Assembly: GCA_018713255.1 (NCBI GenBank)
Contig: DVFL01000002.1
Span: 124,001 to 188,000 of the forward strand
DNA from: Candidatus Cottocaccamicrobium excrementipullorum
GTDB taxonomy: Bacteria > Bacillota > Clostridia > Lachnospirales > Lachnospiraceae
Reading direction: 5' to 3'
Length of the DNA: 64,000 bases
Each line of letters opens with the position of its first letter. The stretch's first letter is position 1. The notes below the pieces were generated by a model that saw only the letters and a program-made list of their open reading frames with translations, was not told the origin of the DNA and made no database searches. Below, in pieces: positions 8,882-16,714 of the stretch. The position numbers and the translations under genes are program-made.

Positions 8882-8951
8882 AAGGCAAAATGCCAAATCA
8901 CAGCCTCTCCCTCCCTTTAATCCCCTTTTCCCGCCATGGATGTTTTGCCTT
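8882..8951. other. inverted repeat in the 340-bp divergent intergenic region
   Basis: Perfect 9-base arms AAGGCAAAA (8882-8890) and TTTTGCCTT (8943-8951) separated by 52 pyrimidine-rich bases. Apart from the two promoters at its ends, I see no gene in the 8720-9059 interval. It may be a small structured RNA or chance. Confidence 0.25.
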
Positions 8952-8995
8952 ATACTGATATCCTTTAAAGCGTTGAAATTTAACGTGTAAAAGTG

Positions 8996-9024
8996 TTGAC
9001 AATCTGATGGATGTTATATAGAAT
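8996..9024 (+). promoter_or_regulatory. promoter of the aromatic operon
   Basis: TTGACA (8996-9001), 17-base spacer, TAGAAT (9019-9024). The start site would lie about 30 bases before the DAHP synthase ATG, leaving no room for a T-box or attenuator. Confidence 0.8.
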
Positions 9025-9059
9025 GAAGAAAGCGAAAAAGAAAGTCGAGGAATCTAACT

Positions 9060-10076
9060 ATGATCATTATTATGAAACCAGGCGCTTCCGCCCAGGCGAT
9101 AGAGCAGGTAGCCAATATTGTTCGTTCAAAAGGCCTTCAAGTCCATCTTTCCAAGGGCGATGAGGTGACCATTGTAGGCGTTGTGGGAGACAAGACAAAA
9201 CTGCGGGGCGCCAACCTGGAACTTTCTGAAGGGGTCGATAAAATCGTTCAGGTAACAGAATCCTACAAACTGGTAAACAAAAAGTTTCATCCGGAGGATT
9301 CTGTTATTCCAGTAAAGAACACCACCATCGGCCCAGGCACTTTTACCGTCATGGCCGGGCCCTGCGCCATTGAAAGTCATGATCAGCTCCTTCAGTGCGC
9401 TGAAGCCGTAAAAAAAGCAGGCGCCTCAATTCTCCGCGGCGGCGCCTTTAAGCCAAGAACCTCTCCTTATTCCTTCCAGGGTCTTGAAGAGGAGGGACTC
9501 CGCTACATGAAAGAGGCCGGAGAAGCCACAGGACTGGCTACCATCTGTGAAGTTACCAGTTTGAGAGCGTTGTCCATGGCCGCTAAATACGTAGACATGC
9601 TGCAGATCGGCGCTCGGAACATGCAGAATTTTGAACTGCTGAAAGAAGTGGGACGTTCCGGTCTCCCAGTTATGTTAAAGCGTGGACTGGCTGCCACCAT
9701 TGATGAATGGCTGAATGCAGCAGAATACATTATCTCCGAAGGAAATCCAAACATTGTCCTCTGCGAGCGGGGTATCCGCACTTACGAAACCGCAACCAGA
9801 AATACCCTGGATTTAAGCGCCGTTCCAGTAATCCGGTCAAAGAGCCATCTTCCAATAATTGTTGACCCCAGCCATGCTACAGGCGTCAGAGCTTATGTAG
9901 AACCGTTATCAAAAGCTGCAGCCGCTGTGGGCGCCGATGGATTGATGATCGAAGTCCACCCCTGTCCTTCCTGCGCGCTTTCTGACGGCCCGCAGTCTCT
10001 GACCTTTGAGCAGTTCCAGCAGATGATGGAGCACTTAAAACCATATTCTGATCTGGCCGGCCGAAAGCTTGGTTAA
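9060..10076 (+). CDS. aroF: 3-deoxy-7-phosphoheptulonate (DAHP) synthase, type I-beta
   Basis: Condenses phosphoenolpyruvate and erythrose-4-phosphate, the first step of the shikimate pathway. The 338 residues carry an N-terminal ferredoxin-like regulatory domain (about 1-75) typical of the I-beta class, then the TIM-barrel core with GPCAIES, LRGGAFKPRTSPYSFQG, CERGIRTYE and DPSHATG, and the metal-site block ending EVHPCPSCALSDGPQSL. GAGGAA precedes the ATG by eight bases. It is the first gene of an operon with tyrA and aroA, which suggests that tyrosine supply drives its expression. The N-terminal domain of this class usually mediates feedback inhibition by an aromatic end product. Confidence 0.96.
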   Translation: MIIIMKPGASAQAIEQVANIVRSKGLQVHLSKGDEVTIVGVVGDKTKLRGANLELSEGVDKIVQVTESYKLVNKKFHPEDSVIPVKNTTIGPGTFTVMAGPCAIESHDQLLQCAEAVKKAGASILRGGAFKPRTSPYSFQGLEEEGLRYMKEAGEATGLATICEVTSLRALSMAAKYVDMLQIGARNMQNFELLKEVGRSGLPVMLKRGLAATIDEWLNAAEYIISEGNPNIVLCERGIRTYETATRNTLDLSAVPVIRSKSHLPIIVDPSHATGVRAYVEPLSKAAAAVGADGLMIEVHPCPSCALSDGPQSLTFEQFQQMMEHLKPYSDLAGRKLG

Positions 10077-10138
10077 CAGGAAACGGCGTAAAACCGAGTG
10101 TTCCCCCCGAACACTGACGCGATCATAAGGAGTATGTT

Positions 10139-11278
10139 ATGAACGAGAATACCGTTGGATTTATTGGCCTGGGCTTAATCGGCGGCTCCATTGCCCGGGG
10201 CCTGAAACGATACAATCCGAAAATCAAAATAATGGCCTACATGCGCACCCGCGCAAAACTTGAACAAGCCAGACAAGAAGGAATCGTTGACGTGATTTTG
10301 GACGGCATCAGCCAGCCCCTGAGAGAATGCGATGTGATTTTTTTATGCACACCAGTTGAATATAACGCCCAGTATCTGAAAGAACTGAAACCCCTTCTAA
10401 AAAAAGGCGCTTTTATCACCGACGTTGGAAGTACCAAAACAGATATTCATCAGCAGGTAATTCGCCTGGGAATGGAGAATGTTTTTGTAGGCGGCCATCC
10501 CATGGCCGGCTCTGAAAAAACAGGCTATGAAAATTCCACCGATCATCTGCTGGAAAACGCCTTTTATATTGTCACCCCATCTGGAGGATACTCTTCTCCA
10601 GATGAAACCGTTTCCCTTTCAGAGGAAATAAACGCACCTGATCCTTTGAGCGGCCGTCTGATGGACATCGCCAAGGCTATCGGCGCCATTCCTCTTCTGC
10701 TGGATTATCATGAACATGACCGGGTAGTGGCCGCCGTCAGCCATCTGCCCCACATTGTAGCTTCCAGTCTGGTGAATCTGGTGAAAGAAGCAGACAGCCG
10801 GGAAGGAACGATGAAGCAAGTAGCCGCCGGGGGCTTTAAAGACATTACCCGGATAGCCTCTTCCTCCCCGGAAATGTGGGAGCAGATCTGCGTTACCAAT
10901 CAAGAGCCTATTGCTGGAATTCTGGAGCGTTACATCAACTCTCTCTCCCAAATTCTGGAGGAAATTCGCCATGGAGATCACCATGCGCTGAATCAATTTT
11001 TTACAGAATCCAGAGACTATCGGAATTCCTTTACCAGCAGAGCAAAAGGCGCTCTGGCTCCTGATTATTCCTTTTCTGTTGACGTGGTGGACGAGGCTGG
11101 TGCAATTTCCACGATCGCGGTAATTTTGGCAGCCAAGGGAATCAACATTAAAAACATCGGCATTAACAATAATCGTGAACAAGGCGAGGGCGCCCTTCGA
11201 ATCACTTTTTATGAAAAAGAAGCCATGGAAACTGGAAAAAAACAGCTTGAAAAATACCATTACGAGCTTCGGCCCTAG
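10139..11278 (+). CDS. tyrA: prephenate dehydrogenase with C-terminal ACT domain
   Basis: Converts prephenate to 4-hydroxyphenylpyruvate with NAD(P), the committed step to tyrosine. The 379-residue protein starts with a Rossmann nucleotide-binding loop GLGLIGGS (residues 10-17) and has the catalytic-region motifs HPMAGSEKTG and SHLPHIVASSLV. It ends in an ACT-type domain beginning FSVDVVDEAGAISTIAVIL, which normally senses an amino acid, here probably tyrosine. AAGGAG is six bases before the ATG. It follows the DAHP synthase gene by 62 bases and is followed by aroA after 14 bases. Confidence 0.95.
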   Translation: MNENTVGFIGLGLIGGSIARGLKRYNPKIKIMAYMRTRAKLEQARQEGIVDVILDGISQPLRECDVIFLCTPVEYNAQYLKELKPLLKKGAFITDVGSTKTDIHQQVIRLGMENVFVGGHPMAGSEKTGYENSTDHLLENAFYIVTPSGGYSSPDETVSLSEEINAPDPLSGRLMDIAKAIGAIPLLLDYHEHDRVVAAVSHLPHIVASSLVNLVKEADSREGTMKQVAAGGFKDITRIASSSPEMWEQICVTNQEPIAGILERYINSLSQILEEIRHGDHHALNQFFTESRDYRNSFTSRAKGALAPDYSFSVDVVDEAGAISTIAVILAAKGINIKNIGINNNREQGEGALRITFYEKEAMETGKKQLEKYHYELRP

Positions 11279-11292
11279 CAGGAGGAAAAATC

Positions 11293-12576
11293 ATGAAATT
11301 CAAAACAGCATCGCATTTAAAAGGCGAATTATCGGTGCCGGGAGATAAATCTATCTCTCACCGGGGAGTAATGCTGGGCTCTATTGCCCGGGGAACTACG
11401 GAAATTACCGGCTTTCTCCAGGGAGCTGACTGTCTCTCCACCATCTCCTGCTTTCGCAGCATGGGAGTAGAAATCATTAATGAAGGCAGCCGCGTCATTG
11501 TCAAAGGCAAAGGCATGCGCGGACTTAAGGCTCCGGAAAATGTGCTGGACTGCGGCAACAGCGGTACTACTACACGCCTGATTTCTGGAATTCTCTGCGC
11601 TCAGAATTTTAACGTGACCCTTACCGGGGACGCTTCCATTCAGAAACGTCCCATGGACCGGATTCGCATCCCTTTGACACTTATGGGAGCTGACATTCGC
11701 AGCATTCGGGATAATGGCTGCGCCCCTTTGCGCATCCACGGGAAACCCCTTCACGGGATTCACTATAATTCTCCAGTCGCTTCAGCTCAGGTAAAATCAG
11801 CCGTTCTGCTGGCCGGACTTTACGCAGAAGGAGAAACCAGCGTCACGGAACCCTACCTCTCCCGAAACCACTCAGAGCTGATGCTGGCTCATTTTGGAGC
11901 TCAGATAAAGTCCCAAGATTCTACCGCCGCCATTCAGCCCGCCGATGAACTGTACGCCTGCCCTGTGCAGGTGCCGGGAGACATTTCCTCAGCCGCCTTT
12001 TTCCTGGCCGCAGGAATTTTAGTTCCTGGCTCGGAAATTCTGATCCGAAACGTGGGAATCAATCCTACCCGTGCCGGTATATTGAAAGTATGTCAGGATA
12101 TGGGAGCTGATATTGCTCTCCTTAACCGTCATGAGGATTCCGGAGAACCTACCGCCGATCTTCTCGTCCGGTCCGGAAACCTGCACAGCACAGAAATCGG
12201 CGGTAAAATTATCCCTTCCCTGATCGACGAACTTCCTGTGCTGGCTATGATGGCCTGCTTTGCAGAGGGCACCACGGTAATCCGTGACGCGGCAGAATTA
12301 AAGGTAAAGGAATCCAACCGAATCAGAGTAATGGCAGAAAATCTTGCCGCAATGGGAGCTGACGTAGAAGAAACGGAAGACGGCATGATTATTCACGGCG
12401 GGAAACCTCTTCACGGCGCAGTGATTGACAGTCATATGGATCATCGGATTGCCATGACCTTTGCCATCGCCGGCCTGTGTGCCGATGGAGAAACCGAAAT
12501 CAAGGGCGCAGAATGTGTAAACATCTCTTACCCCGAATTTTATTCTGATCTAGAAAAACTGATCCGGCAGGGATAA
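11293..12576 (+). CDS. aroA: 3-phosphoshikimate 1-carboxyvinyltransferase (EPSP synthase)
   Basis: Transfers the enolpyruvyl group of phosphoenolpyruvate to shikimate-3-phosphate. The 427-residue product has the family landmarks VPGDKSISHRGVMLG near the N-terminus, DCGNSGTTTRLISG, RPMDRIRIPL, a KVKESNRI block and the C-terminal SHMDHRIAMTFAIAGL. AGGAGG lies seven bases before the ATG. As third gene of the operon it lies two steps before chorismate, while tyrA acts after it; chorismate synthase and mutase are not in the window. The stop codon is inside the terminator hairpin. Confidence 0.97.
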   Translation: MKFKTASHLKGELSVPGDKSISHRGVMLGSIARGTTEITGFLQGADCLSTISCFRSMGVEIINEGSRVIVKGKGMRGLKAPENVLDCGNSGTTTRLISGILCAQNFNVTLTGDASIQKRPMDRIRIPLTLMGADIRSIRDNGCAPLRIHGKPLHGIHYNSPVASAQVKSAVLLAGLYAEGETSVTEPYLSRNHSELMLAHFGAQIKSQDSTAAIQPADELYACPVQVPGDISSAAFFLAAGILVPGSEILIRNVGINPTRAGILKVCQDMGADIALLNRHEDSGEPTADLLVRSGNLHSTEIGGKIIPSLIDELPVLAMMACFAEGTTVIRDAAELKVKESNRIRVMAENLAAMGADVEETEDGMIIHGGKPLHGAVIDSHMDHRIAMTFAIAGLCADGETEIKGAECVNISYPEFYSDLEKLIRQG

Positions 12577-12592
12577 TCCCTGCCGGACCGGA
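12556..12592. terminator. bidirectional terminator between aroA and the NUDIX gene
   Basis: Perfect 11-base stem TCCGGCAGGGA / TCCCTGCCGGA whose three-base loop TAA is the aroA stop codon. On the minus strand the stem is followed by TCAGTTTTT, the better T-run, serving the NUDIX gene. Confidence 0.7.
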
Positions 12593-12594
12593 AG

Positions 12595-13194
12595 TTATTT
12601 CTGGCTCTTCAGCCGAAAAAGCTTTTGATTTAATTTCTTATAAATTCGTTCTCTCATCCAGGGCTCATCAGAGACTTTCAGCGCGTCATCCAAAGCAAAC
12701 CAGGCAACACCGCTGTTCTCATCTTCTTTCACCTGGGGAAGTTCCGATTCATCTGCTTCCAGCAGGAAGGTTACATTCAGGTGCAGGTGGGAGGAAATAT
12801 ATTCTCCTCTTTTTTCATGGCCTTCCGCTGTAAGCACTTCCAGAGAAAAAATCTCCTGGCTTACGGGCTTCACCTGAAAAATCCCACTCTCCTCCCGAAC
12901 TTCCTTCAGCGCCGTCTTAAGAAGATCCCATTCCCCATCTGCATGGCCGCCAAGCCAAGACCAGGAATGATAAAGACGATGATAACACATCAGCACCTTG
13001 CTCCAATCCTCATTGACCACCCAGGCTGAAGCAGTCATGTGGGCCATTCTGCTTTCTCTCAGCAAAATCTGTTTATCCTGCCGGACAGCATCGAGAATCA
13101 TCCGTTTATCCTGCTCCTCCTGAGAACAGCAGGGAATGTAAGCCTCAATCTGCTTGAACAACTTAAGAATTCCTGAATCAGATTCCGCCCTCAT
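12595..13194 (-). CDS. NUDIX hydrolase
   Basis: A 199-residue hydrolase of nucleoside-diphosphate-linked compounds. The NUDIX box reads GHADGEWDLLKTALKEVREESGI, given here in two parts: GHADGEWDLL and KTALKEVREESGI. The catalytic EVREES core is intact, but the conserved Glu seven residues into the box is Trp (next to Glu) and the REU Arg is Lys, so catalytic efficiency is uncertain. An N-terminal helical region of about 50 residues precedes the fold. GGAG lies seven bases upstream of the ATG. It is the last gene of a minus-strand group that also contains a kinase-like gene; a shared nucleotide-related role is possible but unproven. Confidence 0.85.
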   Translation of the reverse strand: MRAESDSGILKLFKQIEAYIPCCSQEEQDKRMILDAVRQDKQILLRESRMAHMTASAWVVNEDWSKVLMCYHRLYHSWSWLGGHADGEWDLLKTALKEVREESGIFQVKPVSQEIFSLEVLTAEGHEKRGEYISSHLHLNVTFLLEADESELPQVKEDENSGVAWFALDDALKVSDEPWMRERIYKKLNQKLFRLKSQK

Positions 13195-13228
13195 TCCTTT
13201 TCTCCTTCCACCAGAGATTTTCCGCGCT

Positions 13229-13876
13229 TTACAGCCCTTCCCACTGAAAACCTTTCAGGCGGATGTAATCTTTAATCAGTTCCACCATCTGGGCAAAATC
13301 CAGACGGCTGCTGTTAATGGGCAGATCATAATGCTCCATATCCATCCAGTTGCGGCCTGCAAAATAACGGTGATACTCTTTCCTCTCTTTATCAATGCGT
13401 TTAATCCGTTTCAGCGCTTCCTTTTCATCCACTTTATCTACATCCATAACCCGGCGCACACGGGTGTCCATATTGGCATAAACGAAAATTCTGATCAGCT
13501 GGTCTAAATTCTCCTGCTCCAGAATATAATCGGCACACCGTCCGGCAATAATGCAGGTCTCCTCAGCAGCCAGCTTGCGGATCACTTCAGACTGGAAACG
13601 AAAAAGATTTTCCGGCGTTGTTAAATTTCCATCTGCCTTCGGCACATACAGATCCGGCTTCATCTCCTTTACAATGCGGTACAAAAGATTATTCCCCGCC
13701 TTTTCATCCGCCAGACGGAAATACTGCTCTCCAATGGCGCTGGTCTCCGAGGTCATTTTTAGAATCTCTTCATCATAAAAATGGATTCCCAGCTCCTCCG
13801 CCAGCATCCGCCCTGTGATTCGTCCGCCGCTGCCGTACTGTCTTCCGATAGTAATGACAAAATGACGTTTATCCAT
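13229..13876 (-). CDS. cytidylate kinase-like family protein
   Basis: A 215-residue P-loop-type kinase-like protein (PF13189). It opens with MDKRHFVITIGRQYGSGGRITG, in which the GRQYGSGG loop replaces a classical Walker A, and contains the typical ETCIIAGRCADYIL and RVRRVMDVDKV blocks. The family is common in Clostridia; substrate is generally unknown and it should not be equated with the essential CMP kinase. The start is ATG at 13876, eight bases after AAGGGGG; a TTG one codon earlier is less likely. It overlaps the stop of the upstream membrane-anchored gene by eight bases, which implies translational coupling. Confidence 0.85.
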   Translation of the reverse strand: MDKRHFVITIGRQYGSGGRITGRMLAEELGIHFYDEEILKMTSETSAIGEQYFRLADEKAGNNLLYRIVKEMKPDLYVPKADGNLTTPENLFRFQSEVIRKLAAEETCIIAGRCADYILEQENLDQLIRIFVYANMDTRVRRVMDVDKVDEKEALKRIKRIDKERKEYHRYFAGRNWMDMEHYDLPINSSRLDFAQMVELIKDYIRLKGFQWEGL

Positions 13877-14606
13877 CAATAAAACCCCCTTTTGGAAGAA
13901 TCCTGTTCTTTTCTTTCTGTAAATAGTTTACCACATTTTCCTGTAAAAAAATAGGAGAAATCAATGTATTCTTGGAAATTTCCAAAGAATTTCCTTGTTC
14001 CCAGTTTTTCCTGGCAGAATTTCCCCTCATTGCGTCAAATCCGATTGGAAGATATTCTTCCGGGATAACCGATAGATAATCAATATCCGTAAAATAATTG
14101 CAGAAAGTGATTTCCACATAAATCAGCCGTTTATTCTCTTGATCAGCAAGAGCATAAATGTACCCTTTTTCCGAAGCATTTACCGCCGCCAGTTCATAAG
14201 AAAAACCTTCTGCTCCATAAACCAAGCCCTTTTCGGAACTGGAAATATTTTTCAGTCTGGTAAGTTCAATTTCATACTCCTTTTGATCAAGACGGTATAC
14301 TAAACAGATAAGATAACATGGATCCCACTTATTTAAGTACTGATAATAAAACATATCTACTTGAGCCGATTCCGGAATTTGTTTAGGGAAAATATCACTG
14401 GCTACCAGAAAGCTCTCTCCAGTCTTATGGTTTTTTGCGGTGGGATCCCGATGAATTCCTCTTTCGCCAAAATACTGAGTATAAACCATAGGATCTGTCA
14501 CAATATTTTCTTCTGTCCAGTTGGACGCAAATAAGTACAATGCGGCCCCATCTAAAGTAAGGAAAACACAAATCAGGACCGCAATGACCATTATCTTTCG
14601 TTTCAT
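13869..14606 (-). CDS. membrane-anchored hypothetical protein, 245 aa
   Basis: An N-terminal hydrophobic segment (residues 5-27, IMVIAVLICVFLTLDGAALY) serves as signal anchor or uncleaved signal. The remainder is an extracytoplasmic domain rich in aromatic residues (YTQYFGERG, YLNKWDPCYLI, ITFCNYFTDIDYLSVIPEEY). I do not recognise the family. The gene's A/T-richer third quarter does not look foreign. It is co-transcribed with, and overlaps, the cytidylate-kinase-like gene, and follows the TetR gene by 29 bases, so the group may share the TetR-controlled promoter. Confidence 0.7.
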   Translation of the reverse strand: MKRKIMVIAVLICVFLTLDGAALYLFASNWTEENIVTDPMVYTQYFGERGIHRDPTAKNHKTGESFLVASDIFPKQIPESAQVDMFYYQYLNKWDPCYLICLVYRLDQKEYEIELTRLKNISSSEKGLVYGAEGFSYELAAVNASEKGYIYALADQENKRLIYVEITFCNYFTDIDYLSVIPEEYLPIGFDAMRGNSARKNWEQGNSLEISKNTLISPIFLQENVVNYLQKEKNRILPKGGFIDG

Positions 14607-14635
14607 TTTTGTCTCCTTTTTATCTTGGCTTAGGC

Positions 14636-15256
14636 TTATCCCAAAAACTCTCCTAAAAAATCCAGACTTCCTTCAGGCATGTCCATAGCCTTAATCTGCA
14701 TGTCAGAAAATACCTTTAAAATCCGCCCAATGGTTTCCTGATTTACCGGCGCCACCGTATTATCTAACGTTACCGTAAGAACCGTGAGAATGATTCTGGC
14801 CGTTTCTTCCGGGCAGGAGCAATTAAGAGTCCCCTCCTTCATTCCCTGGCGTATAATATCCCCTAGAATCGGTTCCATCTTTGTAATCAGAATCTGATAG
14901 AATTTTTGATGAATAAAGGCATTCTGCTGCTGAAAGAGAAACGTGCTGCAGGCCTCCTGGCGCTTCAGTTCCAGGGATGAGTTCAAACAAGCCCGATAAA
15001 TAATCTTCAGCTTTTTCAGCGCATCCATGCCCTCTGCCTGGGCCAGTTCCCTCCCCTCATCCAGGATACGGGAATAAGATCTCTCGATTACTCCCTCAAT
15101 CATCTCATTTTTTGAAGCAAAATAATAATAGATACTGCCCTTTCCAATTCCGGCTTTTCTGGCAATATCACTGACCGAAATATTCTCTGCCTCAGAGGTT
15201 TTCATCAGCTCTTGTAAAGCCTCCAGAATTCGTTCTTTTTTCGACTGAATTTCCAT
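14636..15256 (-). CDS. TetR/AcrR family transcriptional regulator
   Basis: A 206-residue repressor-type protein. The N-terminal HTH reads ISVSDIARKAGIGKGSIYYYFASKNEMIEGV (split: ISVSDIARKAGIGKG and SIYYYFASKNEM), the classical TetR recognition helix. The C-terminal helical ligand domain is generic. The start at 15256 (MEIQSKKERIL) follows GAAAGGA by five bases. It is divergent from the condensation-domain/ACP/ligase operon, and the intergenic region holds a perfect palindrome in that operon's leader. This makes it the likely local repressor, responding perhaps to a product or lipid-like ligand of the operon. Confidence 0.93.
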   Translation of the reverse strand: MEIQSKKERILEALQELMKTSEAENISVSDIARKAGIGKGSIYYYFASKNEMIEGVIERSYSRILDEGRELAQAEGMDALKKLKIIYRACLNSSLELKRQEACSTFLFQQQNAFIHQKFYQILITKMEPILGDIIRQGMKEGTLNCSCPEETARIILTVLTVTLDNTVAPVNQETIGRILKVFSDMQIKAMDMPEGSLDFLGEFLG

Positions 15257-15293
15257 ATATGTCCTTTCTTTCTGCGCAGGATGAAACACCTAT

Positions 15294-15322
15294 AGTATAC
15301 CAGAGCGAACCGCTGAATTCCA
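15294..15322 (-). promoter_or_regulatory. candidate TetR gene promoter
   Basis: TGGAAT (15317-15322, poor -35), 17-base spacer and consensus-like TATACT (15294-15299) on the minus strand, back to back with the promoter of the divergent operon. Confidence 0.45.
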
Positions 15323-15325
15323 TAC

Positions 15326-15354
15326 TTGACTGCCGTTAGAAAAGATGATAAGGT
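15326..15354 (+). promoter_or_regulatory. promoter of the SCP2/condensation/ACP/ligase operon
   Basis: TTGACT (15326-15331), 17-base spacer, TAAGGT (15349-15354). Transcription would begin just before the palindromic operator at 15367. Confidence 0.65.
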
Positions 15355-15366
15355 AACCTTAAAAAG

Positions 15367-15387
15367 GATTCGACCAATGGTCGAATC
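15367..15387. promoter_or_regulatory. probable TetR operator (perfect palindrome)
   Basis: Ten-base arms GATTCGACCA and TGGTCGAATC around a single central A. It lies immediately downstream of the predicted start site of the operon and 19 bases before the first start codon. Size and symmetry are typical of TetR-family operators, and the only nearby regulator is the divergent TetR gene. Confidence 0.75.
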
Positions 15388-15405
15388 CCCTTGGGGAGGC
15401 TGCAT

Positions 15406-15723
15406 ATGACATACGAAGAAATTTTTCAAAAAGTAAAGCAAAAGTTTTCTGGAGCTGACGTAAGCAAGGTGCAGGAGCACCTGGCTTTTCAGTTCAACAT
15501 AACAGGCGAAGGAGAAGGCGCCTTTTATGCCGAAGTGAAAGACGGCGTTCTTTCCATTGAACCTTATGAATATTATGACAGGGATGTGCTCTTTTCCTGC
15601 AGCGCCAAGACACTTCTGGCCATCACAGCAGGAAAGCTGGATCCGATTTTTGCCTTTACCACCGGCCGGCTTAAAATAGAAGGAAACATTGAAAAAGCAT
15701 TATCCTTAAAAAAGTTTCTATAA
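15406..15723 (+). CDS. SCP2 sterol-binding domain protein
   Basis: A 105-residue single-domain protein of the SCP2 fold, a hydrophobic-tunnel lipid carrier. Landmarks are the central FQFNITGEGEGAFYAEVKDG strand-turn and the C-terminal pattern LLAITAGKLDPIFAFTTGRLKIEGN, typical of the family. The start at 15406 is six bases after GGGGAGG. It opens an operon with a hydrolase, condensation domain, carrier protein and ligase, so a role in holding a fatty or sterol-like substrate or product is a reasonable inference. No signal peptide, so it acts in the cytosol. Confidence 0.87.
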   Translation: MTYEEIFQKVKQKFSGADVSKVQEHLAFQFNITGEGEGAFYAEVKDGVLSIEPYEYYDRDVLFSCSAKTLLAITAGKLDPIFAFTTGRLKIEGNIEKALSLKKFL

Positions 15724-15759
15724 AAACTTTCACCAGGCACAGAAAGGGGTGTTCGATTC

Positions 15760-16713
15760 ATGAAACTCACCAAATACCTTCTTGGACTGGCAGCTGCAGG
15801 TGCTGCCGCCGAATATGGACTGGCTTATTATTTCTTTCGCCGTACGATGATCCGCGCAAACGCCAAATCCGAACGCACCATCAATATGGCAGGGACCGAC
15901 TGGAATCAGTATATTCCCAGAATCAGGGCCTGCAAAGAATGGCTGGAGCAGCAGCTTCATGAGGATGTTTACATTACTTCCCGAGATGGATTGAAGCTTC
16001 ACGCCACTTATTTCCCAGGAAATGGCGGAAGGCGAATCGCCCTGTGCTTTCACGGTTATACCAGTGATGGCATGAGTGATTACGCTTCACTGGGAAAATT
16101 TTACCTGGAACAGGGATTCCAGCTTCTTTTAGTGGACGAACGAGCTCACGGAAAAAGCGAAGGCACATACATTGGTTTCGGCTGCCTGGACCGTTATGAC
16201 GCCAAATCCTGGATGGAATATCTGGTAAACCGTTTGGGACAGAACTGTCAAATCCTTCTCCAGGGCATTTCTATGGGGGCTGCAACGGTTTTAATGTCCA
16301 CAGGACTTGATCTGCCCGCTCAAGTAAAGGCCGTTGTCTCCGACTGCGCCTTTACCTCGGCTTACTGCGTTTTTTCCTCAGTATTAAAACGTACTTACCA
16401 TCTCCCGTCCTTCCCTCTGATGAATATCGCAGATCAGATGGCCAAAAAGGAAGCGGGATACGGCTTAAATGAATGCAATGGTGTAAATGAAGTGGCTAAA
16501 TCCCGGATTCCTACCCTGTTCATTCACGGAAGCCGGGACACCTTCGTCCCCTGCTCCATGGTCTACGAACTCTATGATGCCTGCCAGGCGCCCAAAGATC
16601 TGTTAGTGGTACAAGGCGCAAGTCATGCAGAATCTTATTACAAAGACACAGAATCTTATGAAAAAGCTGTGAAAAAATTAATCAGCCAAACTTTCCAGGA
16701 AGGAGAATTTTAA
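15760..16713 (+). CDS. alpha/beta hydrolase with N-terminal membrane anchor
   Basis: A 317-residue serine hydrolase (BAAT/acyl-transferase or S9-like fold). Residues 5-28 form a hydrophobic anchor. The nucleophile elbow is GISMG at about residues 170-174, the acid is the Asp of HGSRDTFVP and the catalytic His lies in GASHAES. Such enzymes cleave or transfer ester, thioester or peptide bonds. It lies two bases before the condensation-domain gene, which indicates tight coupling; it could release or edit the acyl chain on the carrier protein, or modify the finished product at the membrane. Confidence 0.88.
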   Translation: MKLTKYLLGLAAAGAAAEYGLAYYFFRRTMIRANAKSERTINMAGTDWNQYIPRIRACKEWLEQQLHEDVYITSRDGLKLHATYFPGNGGRRIALCFHGYTSDGMSDYASLGKFYLEQGFQLLLVDERAHGKSEGTYIGFGCLDRYDAKSWMEYLVNRLGQNCQILLQGISMGAATVLMSTGLDLPAQVKAVVSDCAFTSAYCVFSSVLKRTYHLPSFPLMNIADQMAKKEAGYGLNECNGVNEVAKSRIPTLFIHGSRDTFVPCSMVYELYDACQAPKDLLVVQGASHAESYYKDTESYEKAVKKLISQTFQEGEF

Positions 16714-16714
16714 T

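Noticed and set aside
10619-11260. Open frame of 213 codons opposite tyrA
   Set aside because: It is the antisense shadow of tyrA with no start signal or protein-like motifs.
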